Below are positions 7,974-15,772 of a stretch of 64,000 bases of DNA, one piece after another; the stretch's first letter is position 1; every line of letters begins with the position of its first letter. The translations under genes were made by a program, and so were the position numbers. The notes under the pieces were generated by a model, which was not told the DNA's origin, did not search any database, and saw only the letters and a list, made by a program, of their open reading frames with translations. This stretch comes from Streptomyces griseus subsp. griseus. GTDB taxonomy: Bacteria > Actinomycetota > Actinomycetes > Streptomycetales > Streptomycetaceae. The DNA is taken from NCBI RefSeq assembly GCF_000720255.1, contig NZ_JOJE01000002.1:186001-250000 (forward strand), read 5' to 3'.

Positions 7974-9572
7974 TCACATCCGGAAGACGCCGAAGCCGCC
8001 CCGCACGCCCTCGAAGGGGGCGGTGTGCAGGGCGGACAGGCACAGGCCGAGGACGGTGCGGGTGTCGCGCGGGTCGATGACGCCGTCGTCGTAGAGGCGC
8101 CCGGAGAGGAACATCGGCAGCGACTCGGACTCGATCTGCTGCTCCACCATGGCGCGCAGGGCGGCGTCGTCCTCCTCGTCGTAGGGCCGGCCCTTGGCGG
8201 CGGCGGACTGCCGGGCGACGATCGACAGGACGCCGGCGAGTTGCTGGGGCCCCATGACGGCGGACTTGGCGCTGGGCCAGGCGAACAGGAAGCGCGGGTC
8301 GTAGGCGCGCCCGCACATGCCGTAGTGCCCGGCGCCGTAGGAGGCGCCCATGAGGACCGACAGGTGCGGGACCCGTGAGTTGCTCACGGCGTTGATCATC
8401 ATGGCGCCGTGTTTGATGATGCCGCCCTGTTCGTACTCGCGGCCGACCATGTAGCCGGTGGTGTTGTGCAGGAACACCAGCGGGATGTCGCGTTGGTTGG
8501 CGAGCTGGATGAACTGGGCGGCCTTCTGGGACTCCTCGCTGAACAGCACGCCCTGGGCGTTGGCCAGCACGCCGACGGGATAGCCGTGCAGGGTGGCCCA
8601 GCCGGTGGCCAGGCTCGTCCCGTACAGGGGCTTGAACTCGTCGAAGTCGGAGGCGTCGACGATCCGGGCGACGACCTCGCGCGGGTCGAAGGGGGTGCGC
8701 AGGTCGCCCGGCACGATGCCCAGCAGCTCGTCCTCGTCGTACTTGGGGGGCGCGGCCGGGGCCGGGTCCTCGTAGGTCTTGCGGTGGTTGAGCCGGGCCA
8801 CCACCCGCCGTGCCTGGCGCAGCGCGTCCCGCTCGTCGACGGCGAGGTAGTCCGCGAGGCCCGACACGCGCGCGTGCATGTCGGCGCCGCCCAGCGACTC
8901 GTCGTCGCTCTCCTCACCGGTGGCCATCTTCACCAGCGGCGGCCCGCCGAGGAACACCTTCGCCCGCTCCTTGACCATGATCACGTGATCGGACAGCCCG
9001 GGGATGTACGCGCCCCCGGCGGTCGAGTTCCCGAAGACGACGGCGACGGTCGGGATACCGGCCGCCGACAGCCGGGTCAGGTCCCGGAAGATCGCGCCGC
9101 CGGGGATGAAGATCTCCTTCTGCGACGGCAGGTCGGCGCCTCCCGACTCCACCAGGCTGACGCAGGGCAGCCGGTTGGCGAGGGCGATGTCGTTGGCCCG
9201 CAGCGCCTTCTTCAGGGACCAGGGGTTGCTGGCTCCACCGCGCACGGTCGGGTCGTTGGCGGTGATCAGGCACTCCACGCCCTCGACGACACCGATGCCG
9301 GTGACGAGGGAGGCGCCGACGGTGTAGTCGCTCCCCCAGGCGGCCAGCGGGGACAGTTCCAGGAAGGGTGTGTCGGGGTCGAGGAGCAGCTCGACGCGTT
9401 CGCGGGCGAGGAGTTTGCCGCGCTCGCGGTGCCTGGCCACGTATTTCTCGCCGCCGCCCGCCAGCGCCTTCGCGTGTTCGGCGTCGAGGTCGGCGAGCTT
9501 GGCCAGCATGGCCTCGCGGTTCGCCGTGTAGTCGGCGCCCCGGGTGTCGAGCCGGGAGTCGAGGACGGTCAC
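7974..9572 (-). CDS. Acyl-CoA carboxylase, beta subunit (carboxyltransferase)
   Basis: 532 residues; transfers the carboxyl group from biotin to an acyl-CoA. Carboxyltransferase landmarks: HRERGKLLARERVELLLDP, NDPTVRGGASNPWSLKKALRA, SGGADLPSQKEIF, NSTAGGAYIPGLSDHVIMVK, and in the second half HNTTGYMVGREYEQGGIIKHGA and MGASYGAGHYGMCGRAYDPRF. The GIIKHGAKM-type and SYGAGHYGM segments are those of methylcrotonyl/geranyl-CoA carboxylases rather than propionyl-CoA carboxylases. The GTG start overlaps the AtuA-like stop by 4 nt (GTGA), and its stop is 12 nt from the alpha subunit, so the three are coupled. Confidence 0.93.
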   Translation of the reverse strand: MTVLDSRLDTRGADYTANREAMLAKLADLDAEHAKALAGGGEKYVARHRERGKLLARERVELLLDPDTPFLELSPLAAWGSDYTVGASLVTGIGVVEGVECLITANDPTVRGGASNPWSLKKALRANDIALANRLPCVSLVESGGADLPSQKEIFIPGGAIFRDLTRLSAAGIPTVAVVFGNSTAGGAYIPGLSDHVIMVKERAKVFLGGPPLVKMATGEESDDESLGGADMHARVSGLADYLAVDERDALRQARRVVARLNHRKTYEDPAPAAPPKYDEDELLGIVPGDLRTPFDPREVVARIVDASDFDEFKPLYGTSLATGWATLHGYPVGVLANAQGVLFSEESQKAAQFIQLANQRDIPLVFLHNTTGYMVGREYEQGGIIKHGAMMINAVSNSRVPHLSVLMGASYGAGHYGMCGRAYDPRFLFAWPSAKSAVMGPQQLAGVLSIVARQSAAAKGRPYDEEDDAALRAMVEQQIESESLPMFLSGRLYDDGVIDPRDTRTVLGLCLSALHTAPFEGVRGGFGVFRM

Positions 9573-11245
9573 AGCAGGGCCTCCGGAATGTCCAGGTGGC
9601 GGGAGCGCAGCCATTCCCCGAGGGCCTTGGCCTGCGGATCGAAGCGGTGCTGGGCGGCGACGCCCGCGCCGAGGATGCCCTCGACGACGAAGTTCAGGGC
9701 ACGCAGGCGCGGCAGGACGTGCCGGGTGACCTTCAACTCCGCGCTTTCCGGGATGAGCTGCCGGAAGCGGCCGACGGTCAGCGCGTGGACGAGCCATCGC
9801 CAGGCCTCATCACTGCGCACCCACACCCCGACGTTGGCGTCCCCGCCCTTGTCCCCGCTGCGGGCGCCCGCGACGAGCCCGAGGGGCGCCCTTCTGGTGG
9901 CTCCGGGCGGCAGCGGCTCGGGCAGCGGCGGCTCCGGTACGTCGTCGAGTACGAGGGTCTCGGCGGCCGGGGGTACGGCGATGCGGCGCCCGTCGTCGAG
10001 GACGGCGACGTGCTCGACGTCCCCCTGGGGGACGTGGGAGGCCTCGAACACGCCGTACGGGGAGCCCTTGCCGGGCGGGGCGAGCACATGGAAGCCGGGG
10101 TATCCCGCCAGCGCCAGCTCGACCGCCGCCCCGCTCAACGCCCGCCCGACGACGTCGGGTTCGGGATCCCGTACGACGAGACGCAGCAGCGCGCTCGCGG
10201 TCTCCTCGGTGCCCGCGTCGGCCCGGTCGGTGCGGACGAGGTCCCAACGCACCTCTTCCGGGCGCGACCTGGCGAAGGCGCCGGTCTCCATCTGCTCCCG
10301 CACCAGTGCCGCCTTGGCCTCGATGTCGAGCCCGGTGAGGACGAAGACGACCTCGTTGCGGTGGCCGCCGAGGCGGGTGCGGCCGACCTTGAGGGTGGGC
10401 GGCGGGGGCTCCCCGCGCACGCCCTCGATCCGCACCCGGTCGGGTCCGTCCCGGGTGAGCCGTACGGTGTCCAGGCGGGCGGTGACGTCGGGTCCGGCGT
10501 ACCGGGCGCCCCCCGTCTCGTACAGCAGCTGGGCTGTCACCGTGCCGACGTCGACGAAGCCGCCCGTGCCGGGGTGTTTGGTGATGACGCAGCCGCCGTC
10601 CTCGTGGAGCTCGGCCAGCGGGAAGCCGGGGCGGCGCACGTCTCCGTCCCGGAAGAATGCGTAGTTGCCGCCGGTGGCCTGTGCCCCGCATTCCAGCACG
10701 TGCCCGGCGACCACCGCTCCCGCGAGCCGGTCGTGGTCCGTGGGAGCCCAGCCGAAGTGGGCGGTGGCGGGCCCGGTGACGAGTGCCGCGTCGGTGACCC
10801 GGCCGGTGACGACGATGTCGGCGCCCTCCCGCAGCGCGGCGGCGATGCCGAAGCCGCCGAGGTAGGCGTGGGCGGTGAGGCTGCCGGGATGGGCCGCGGT
10901 GAGGTCGTCGCCCTCGACGTGTGCGACGCGTACGGGGATGCCGAGCCGTTGCGCCAAGTCCCTTACGGCGGCGGCGAGTCCGGCGGGATTGAGGCCACCC
11001 GCGTTGGTGACGACCTTGACGCCCCGTTCGTGCGCGAGCCCGAGGGATTCCTCCAGCTGCTTCAGGAACGTGCGGGCGTAACCGGCGGACGGGTCCTTCA
11101 GGCGGTCCCGGCCGAGGATGAGCATGGTCAGCTCGGCGAGGTAGTCACCGGTGAGGACGTCGAGTTCGCCGCCGGTGAGCATCTCGCGCATCGCGTCGAA
11201 GCGGTCTCCGTAGAAGCCGGAGGCGTTGCCGATACGCAGGGTCAC
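9569..11245 (-). CDS. AtuA-like protein (DUF1446, acyclic terpene utilisation family)
   Basis: 558 residues. The N-terminal ~440 residues are the AtuA/DUF1446 core, starting [20 protein letters not shown], with [41 protein letters not shown] and [22 protein letters not shown]-terminal domain of about 100 residues begins [19 protein letters not shown], as in full-length AtuA proteins. AtuA is essential for citronellol/geraniol degradation in Pseudomonas but its reaction is not settled. Here it lies between the maleylpyruvate-isomerase-like gene and the carboxylase beta gene, with GTGA overlaps at both ends, so it probably works on the same substrate as the carboxylase. Confidence 0.92.
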   Translation of the reverse strand: MTLRIGNASGFYGDRFDAMREMLTGGELDVLTGDYLAELTMLILGRDRLKDPSAGYARTFLKQLEESLGLAHERGVKVVTNAGGLNPAGLAAAVRDLAQRLGIPVRVAHVEGDDLTAAHPGSLTAHAYLGGFGIAAALREGADIVVTGRVTDAALVTGPATAHFGWAPTDHDRLAGAVVAGHVLECGAQATGGNYAFFRDGDVRRPGFPLAELHEDGGCVITKHPGTGGFVDVGTVTAQLLYETGGARYAGPDVTARLDTVRLTRDGPDRVRIEGVRGEPPPPTLKVGRTRLGGHRNEVVFVLTGLDIEAKAALVREQMETGAFARSRPEEVRWDLVRTDRADAGTEETASALLRLVVRDPEPDVVGRALSGAAVELALAGYPGFHVLAPPGKGSPYGVFEASHVPQGDVEHVAVLDDGRRIAVPPAAETLVLDDVPEPPLPEPLPPGATRRAPLGLVAGARSGDKGGDANVGVWVRSDEAWRWLVHALTVGRFRQLIPESAELKVTRHVLPRLRALNFVVEGILGAGVAAQHRFDPQAKALGEWLRSRHLDIPEALL

Positions 11246-12036
11246 CTGGTGGTCTCCCTCGGCGGGCGGCCGTTGCCGGGCGGGCCCGCGAAGGCCTGGG
11301 CGATGTCGAGCCACCGGTCGGCGTCCTGGCCCTCGGCCCTGACGGCGAGGTCGGCGCGGTGGGCACGCTGAGTGACGAGGAGGCAGAAGTCCAGGGCGGG
11401 GCCGGTGACGCGTTGGGGGGCGTCTTCGGGACCGTACGTCCACAGGTCGCCGGACGGGCCGGTGAGTTCGACGCGCACGTCGTCGGTGGGTGGGGTGAGT
11501 CGGTGCACCCCGAAGGCGAAGTCGCGGGTTCGTACGCCGATACGGGCGATGTGCCGCAGACGGTCGGTCGGCGTCGGTGTCACGCCCAGCGCGCCGGCGA
11601 CGTCCAGGCCGTGGGCCCAGGTCTCCATCAGGCGGGCGGTGGCCATGGAAGCGGCTGACATCGGCGGCCCGTACCAGGGGAATCGGGCGCCGGGGGCCGA
11701 CTGGCGCAACGCCCGGTCGAGGGCGGCGCGCCCCTCCCGCCACGCGCCGAGCAGTTCCTCGGGCGGAAGCCGGGCCCCTTCCTCCGCACCCTCGTCCACG
11801 AACGACTCGGGTGCCGAGAGGGCCCGCTCGACCAGCGCGCCGAAGCCCTTCTCGTCGGTCACCGCGACCAGCGCCGCGCGGTCGGTCCAGGCGAGGTGGG
11901 CGATCTGATGGGCGACGGTCCAGCCGGGCGCGGGCGTCGGGAGCGCCCACCGCTCCCCACTCAACTCGGCTACGAGCCGGTCGAGTTCCTCGCTCTCCGC
12001 ACGCAGGTCGTCGAACACGGGTGTCGGATCGGACAT
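11242..12036 (-). CDS. TIGR03084-type DinB/maleylpyruvate isomerase-like protein; first gene of the operon
   Basis: 264 residues. N-terminal four-helix domain with [15 protein letters not shown] and [15 protein letters not shown], giving the spaced histidines of the mycothiol-dependent maleylpyruvate isomerase/DinB fold, and a C-terminal domain of the TIGR03084 type. The family probably binds a metal and may act with mycothiol; the reaction is unknown. ATG at 12036 ([10 protein letters not shown]) is preferred over the in-frame ATG at 12075, which lies inside the palindromic operator region. Its stop overlaps the AtuA-like start by 4 nt. As the first gene it defines the operon promoter region at 12037-12142. 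Confidence 0.85.
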   Translation of the reverse strand: MSDPTPVFDDLRAESEELDRLVAELSGERWALPTPAPGWTVAHQIAHLAWTDRAALVAVTDEKGFGALVERALSAPESFVDEGAEEGARLPPEELLGAWREGRAALDRALRQSAPGARFPWYGPPMSAASMATARLMETWAHGLDVAGALGVTPTPTDRLRHIARIGVRTRDFAFGVHRLTPPTDDVRVELTGPSGDLWTYGPEDAPQRVTGPALDFCLLVTQRAHRADLAVRAEGQDADRWLDIAQAFAGPPGNGRPPRETTR

Positions 12037-12067
12037 GGGGGGAGCATGGCAGCGCCCCCAGAAACAA

Positions 12068-12081
12068 GCAAGCATGCTTGC
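12068..12081. promoter_or_regulatory. 14-bp perfect palindrome, probable operator of the atu-like operon
   Basis: GCAAGCATGCTTGC is perfectly palindromic and lies 31 nt upstream of the first operon gene, in the gap shared with the divergent gene at 12143. Size, symmetry and AT-richer flanks fit a TetR-family operator; the operon encodes one TetR protein (1949-2578). The pairing is inferred. Confidence 0.65.
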
Positions 12082-12142
12082 ATTAATTCGTGGTGCGCCC
12101 CCGGTTCGAGATGTGATCGCGAAGGCCCCATAGGGTCAGGAC

Positions 12143-12832
12143 ATGACAAGAGAATTCAGCGACGCCTTCCTCCTGGAGGCCGAACGGCATGCGGCCTGGG
12201 GCGCGGCCCAGCTCGACACCCTGACGACGTTCCTGCCCGACGGGCCGTGGACCGCCGACCTGCCGTCGTGCCTGTACCGGCAGGGGGAGCTGGAGCTGCG
12301 CGTGGCCGTACTGGGCACGTACGACATGGACGAGCAGTCCTGGATGTGGGGATGGGCGAACCCGGGGCTGCGGGGTACCGAGGTGGTCGCGCTGACCGCC
12401 GCGGTCGAGCGGTACGGGCAGGCGCACGGCATCGCCGAACTGACCGAGGAAACCGTGCGGTTGTCGGGCTTCGAGGACCCGCGCCGCGCGGCCGAGATGC
12501 TCGCCTTCACCGGGATGGGGGCGGCCGAGGCCCCCGGGTACATCGGCGTCCCCGCGGGACCCGCCACACAGGTGTACTTCCTGCCCGACGACGCACAGGT
12601 CCCACGCGCCGGCCTGGACCCCGTCACGCTGCCGCGCACGCTGCTCACCGGAGCCGGGCTGATCGGGCACTCCGCCCGGCACGTTGTCGCCGGCTACTTC
12701 GACCACCACGCCGTGCCCCACCACGTCGAGGAGGACCGGATCGTCGCCGAGTTGCCCGGTGGCAGCGCGGTCGAGGTCGACTTCGACACGGTCGGCCGGA
12801 TCGCGGACGTACGGGTCGAGATCCTGCCCTGA
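12143..12832 (+). CDS. DUF6882-like hypothetical protein
   Basis: 229 residues, no signal peptide or membrane segment. The sequence is acidic and aromatic-rich in its first half: LPSCLYRQGELELRVAVLGTYDMDEQSWMWGWANPGLRG. The pattern D-x-x-E-x-S-W-x-W-G-W-A-N is typical of the DUF6882 group. The second half contains ATQVYFLPDDAQV and ends with a beta-rich stretch. It diverges from the atu-like operon and could share its operator region, but nothing in the protein ties it to that pathway. Function unknown. Confidence 0.75.
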   Translation: MTREFSDAFLLEAERHAAWGAAQLDTLTTFLPDGPWTADLPSCLYRQGELELRVAVLGTYDMDEQSWMWGWANPGLRGTEVVALTAAVERYGQAHGIAELTEETVRLSGFEDPRRAAEMLAFTGMGAAEAPGYIGVPAGPATQVYFLPDDAQVPRAGLDPVTLPRTLLTGAGLIGHSARHVVAGYFDHHAVPHHVEEDRIVAELPGGSAVEVDFDTVGRIADVRVEILP

Positions 12833-12843
12833 GTGGAGTCGGA

Positions 12844-13335
12844 TCAGAAGTGCGTGGTGATCCCGAACGCTTCGCGGAGCTGGGTCATGTCGTGGCGATC
12901 TCGGTCGGTGGGTTCGTAGCCCTGGTGGAAGTGGACCTGCTGTTCGGCGGACAGGCAGGGAACGGTGCTGTGCTGGATCGTGCCGGTGACGAAGCACGCG
13001 GCCGGATAGACGAACGGGCGGCCAGGGTCCAACGAAGCCTGGGTGGCGCTTCCATCGGGCGCGAAGGCCAGAGGGTGCAGGTCGATCTCGCGTCCCGTCG
13101 CATCGGCGACGACGAAACGGACGGGGCGCCAGTCGAGCGATTCGGAGAAGCCGACCCGGGCAAGAGCCGCAACAACGGTCGGCTCCTGTTCATGGCGGTG
13201 CATGAGGTCCAGATCCCGATGCCGGCGGGTCTGCCTCCCCAGGAGGGCGTCGATGCCCCAGCCCCCACCGATCCAGACGTCCGTGCCGGCCTTTCGGAGC
13301 GCGTCCAAGATCTCCAGCACATCATCGCCCGTCAC
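12844..13335 (-). CDS. Nucleotidyltransferase-fold protein (lincosamide/aminoglycoside nucleotidyltransferase-like)
   Basis: 163 residues. The motif VWIGGGWGIDALLGRQTRRHRDLDLMH contains the GGWG...D...HxDxD signature of LnuA/AadA-type nucleotidyltransferases, with two metal-binding aspartates in RDLDL and a further acidic residue in REIDLHPLAF. The family transfers AMP to hydroxyls of antibiotics, but many members have other or unknown substrates, so resistance should not be assumed. GTG 13335 was chosen because GGAG lies 8 nt upstream. It converges on the DUF6882-like gene with an 11-nt gap. Confidence 0.8.
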   Translation of the reverse strand: MTGDDVLEILDALRKAGTDVWIGGGWGIDALLGRQTRRHRDLDLMHRHEQEPTVVAALARVGFSESLDWRPVRFVVADATGREIDLHPLAFAPDGSATQASLDPGRPFVYPAACFVTGTIQHSTVPCLSAEQQVHFHQGYEPTDRDRHDMTQLREAFGITTHF

Positions 13336-13420
13336 GGCCGACGCTCCTTTCGCTCTCACGGAGCGGAAAGTCTACGGAGCCCTCCGTCCTCAGCCGTCGG
13401 TGAAGATCGGTGTCGGGCCT

Positions 13421-14404
13421 TCAGCCTTCCGGCACCGCCGCCCTCCCCCGCCCCACCTGGGTCCGCACCGCGCCCATGCTCGCCGCGACGACCAGGGCGA
13501 TCGCGGCTGCCTGGGCGGGGGACAGGGCCTGGTCCAGGATGACGAAGCCGGCCGTTGCCGCGATGGCCGGTTCCAGGCTCATCAGGACCGCGAACGTCGA
13601 CGCGGGCAGGCGGCGCAGCGCGAGCAGTTCGAGGGTGTAGGGCAGGACGGAGGACAGCAGGGCCACCCCGGCTCCCAGCCCCACCGTCACCGGGTCCAGC
13701 AGCTTCGCACCCGACTCGGCGACACCGAGCGGCAGGAACAGCAGCGCCGCGACCCCCATCGCGAGGGCGAGACCGTCCGCCTGCGGGAAGCGGCGGCCCG
13801 TACGGGCGCTGAAGACGATGTACGTCGCCCACATCGCGCCCGCCCCGAGCGCGAACGCGACACCCACGGGGTCGAGGTCCGAGAAGCCACCGCCGCCCAG
13901 CAGGAAGACGCCGGCGAGGGCGAGAGCGGCCCAGACGAGGTTGACCGCGCGGCGGGAGGCGAGGACGGAGAGGGTGAGTGGGCCGAGGACCTCGAGGGTG
14001 ACCGCGGCACCCAGCGGGATGCGGTCGACGGCCTCGTAGAAGAGGCCGTTCATCGCGCCCATGGTGATGCCGAAGACGACGACCGTGCCCCAGTCCGTGC
14101 GGGAGTGGCCGCGCAGCCGCGGCCGGCAGACCACGAGCAGCACCACCGCCGCCACCAGCAACCGCAGGGTCACCACACCCAGCGCGCCCGCCCGCGGCAT
14201 CAGGGTGACCGCCAGGGCGCCGCCGAACTGCACGGAGACACCCCCCGCGAGCACCAGGCCGACCGGCCCGAGTGAGCGTCGGGCACGGGGCCCGCCGCCT
14301 GCCGGGCTCACCCCGGGGGCGACCGAGGCGGGAGAGGTGGACGGGGAGGCGGCGTTGCGGGTGCTCACGGGCGTTCCAGTGCGGGTGCTCGGGGATGTGT
14401 TCAC
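13421..14404 (-). CDS. EamA-family membrane transporter (RhtA-like exporter)
   Basis: 327 residues with a Ser/Thr/Pro-rich cytoplasmic N-terminus (about 45 residues) followed by ten hydrophobic segments arranged as two EamA repeats: for example VVTLRLLVAAVVLLVV, VVVFGITMGAMNGLFYEAV, LVWAALALAGVFLLGG in the first and VGLGAGVALLSSVLPYTLEL, AAIALVVAASMG in the second. The segment FYEAVDRIPLGAAVTLEVLGPL matches the RhtA threonine/homoserine exporter subgroup. It would export a small amino-acid-like metabolite across the cytoplasmic membrane. It stands alone. Confidence 0.88.
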   Translation of the reverse strand: MNTSPSTRTGTPVSTRNAASPSTSPASVAPGVSPAGGGPRARRSLGPVGLVLAGGVSVQFGGALAVTLMPRAGALGVVTLRLLVAAVVLLVVCRPRLRGHSRTDWGTVVVFGITMGAMNGLFYEAVDRIPLGAAVTLEVLGPLTLSVLASRRAVNLVWAALALAGVFLLGGGGFSDLDPVGVAFALGAGAMWATYIVFSARTGRRFPQADGLALAMGVAALLFLPLGVAESGAKLLDPVTVGLGAGVALLSSVLPYTLELLALRRLPASTFAVLMSLEPAIAATAGFVILDQALSPAQAAAIALVVAASMGAVRTQVGRGRAAVPEG

Positions 14405-14520
14405 CTAGATGTACTGCGCGGTCCAGAGTAATGGCCTAACGTCAGGGGCGTAAAGCGATATACCCCTGTACCTCAGCTGCCGCTCGTCCTCCCGCGTCCG
14501 CGTCCCCGCGGCCCTTGGCG

Positions 14521-15666
14521 CTACCGCCGAGCCATGTACACGTCCAGCACCTTCTGCAGCACCCGGTTCAGCGCGAAGTCCCACTCCCCCAGGTACTCCA
14601 CCGCCTCGCCGCCCGTCCCCGCCTTGAAGCGGAGCAGCCCCAGCAGGTGGTTGGACTCCTCCAGGGTGTCCGTGATGCCCCGCAGGTCGTAGACGGCGGC
14701 GCCGAGCTCATGGGCGTCGCAGATCATGCGCCACTGCATGGCGTTGTTCGGCTGGACCTCACGCCTGCGGCTGGTGGAGGCGCCGTAGGAGTACCAGACG
14801 TGCTCGCCGACCGTCAGCATCGTGGCGGCGGCGAGGACCTCGCCGTCGTGGTGGGCGAGGTAGAGCCGCATGCGGTCGGGGTCCTCGGCGGTGAGCGCGG
14901 TCCACATGCGCTGGAAGTAGGGCAGCGGGCGCGGCATGAAGCGGTCGCGTTCGGCGGTCTCGGTGTAGAGGGTGTAGAACGCCGGCAGGTCCTCGTAGCC
15001 GCCGCGCACGATCTTGACGCCGGCCTTCTCCGCCTTCTTGATGTTGCGCCGCCACTGCTGGTTCAGGCCCGCGTGCACCTCCTCCAGGGTCCGCCCCGCC
15101 AGCGGCACCTGGAAGACGTACCGGGGCTGACCGGCCGCGAAGCCGTCCTCGCCGCCGGGCTCGCTCCGCCGCCAGCCCGCGCTGCGCAGCCGGTCGGCGA
15201 TCTCGGCGGCGCCCGGCTCGTACGAGGTGGCCTCGGCGTCCCCCAGCCGCCGCGCCCCGGGGTCGGCGATCGCCGTCTTGACCGCCTCCGCGCTCCACCT
15301 CCGTACGACGACGGGCGGGCCCATCTTCACCGAGAAGGCTCCCCGCCGTCTGAGGTACGCCAGCATGGCCGCCAGCCTGCGGTCGAGGTCGGGAGCGGAC
15401 CAGTCGATCACCGGGCCCTCGGGCAGGTAGGCGAGGTACCTCGTCAGCTTGGGCAGCGGGCGCAGCAACACCAGCGCGACGCCCACCAGCCGCCCGCGCT
15501 CCCCCTCGCCCTGACCATCCCCCTCCTCGAACCATCCCAGGCTCTCCGCCTGCCAGTCCGGCTTCACATCACCCCAGGACGGGATCTGCATGTGGCTGGC
15601 GGAGCCGCGGGCCGCGACGAAGGCGAGGTGCTCGTCACGGCCGATGGGCTGGACGCGGAGGGTCAT
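14521..15666 (-). CDS. FemXAB-family peptidyltransferase (lipid II interpeptide bridge formation)
   Basis: 381 residues with two GNAT-like halves joined by a coiled region. N-terminus: GSASHMQIPSWGDVKPDW, the usual FemX opening (Q-x-P-x-W). The middle holds NQQWRRNIKKAEKAGVKIVRGG, typical of the lipid-II-binding domain, and the C-terminal half has YLAHHDGEVLAAATMLTVG, WYSYGAST, QPNNAMQWRMICDAHELG and YDLRGI. It would add amino acid(s) from aminoacyl-tRNA to the stem peptide of lipid II; Streptomyces has a one-glycine bridge, so the first glycine is the expected product. Single gene, separated from the oxidoreductase upstream by 106 nt. Confidence 0.9.
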   Translation of the reverse strand: MTLRVQPIGRDEHLAFVAARGSASHMQIPSWGDVKPDWQAESLGWFEEGDGQGEGERGRLVGVALVLLRPLPKLTRYLAYLPEGPVIDWSAPDLDRRLAAMLAYLRRRGAFSVKMGPPVVVRRWSAEAVKTAIADPGARRLGDAEATSYEPGAAEIADRLRSAGWRRSEPGGEDGFAAGQPRYVFQVPLAGRTLEEVHAGLNQQWRRNIKKAEKAGVKIVRGGYEDLPAFYTLYTETAERDRFMPRPLPYFQRMWTALTAEDPDRMRLYLAHHDGEVLAAATMLTVGEHVWYSYGASTSRRREVQPNNAMQWRMICDAHELGAAVYDLRGITDTLEESNHLLGLLRFKAGTGGEAVEYLGEWDFALNRVLQKVLDVYMARR

Positions 15667-15772
15667 GGGCGGGGCTCCTCGAGGTGGCCGGACTGCCTGG
15701 CTGAACCTGCCAGCCTAGGAGCAGGGCCCTGTCCGTCCCGGGTGCCGCACGTCTCCCGCGCGTCGGTGTCCG

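Noticed and set aside
8409..10664. Long open frame (751 residues) on the plus strand opposite the carboxylase genes
   Set aside because: Antisense shadow of two strong coding genes; composition is Gly/Val/Arg/Ala noise caused by GC bias, with no domain.
12844..13335. Antibiotic-resistance gene call for the nucleotidyltransferase
   Set aside because: The fold matches LnuA/AadA-type enzymes but substrate residues cannot be judged; no resistance claim is made.
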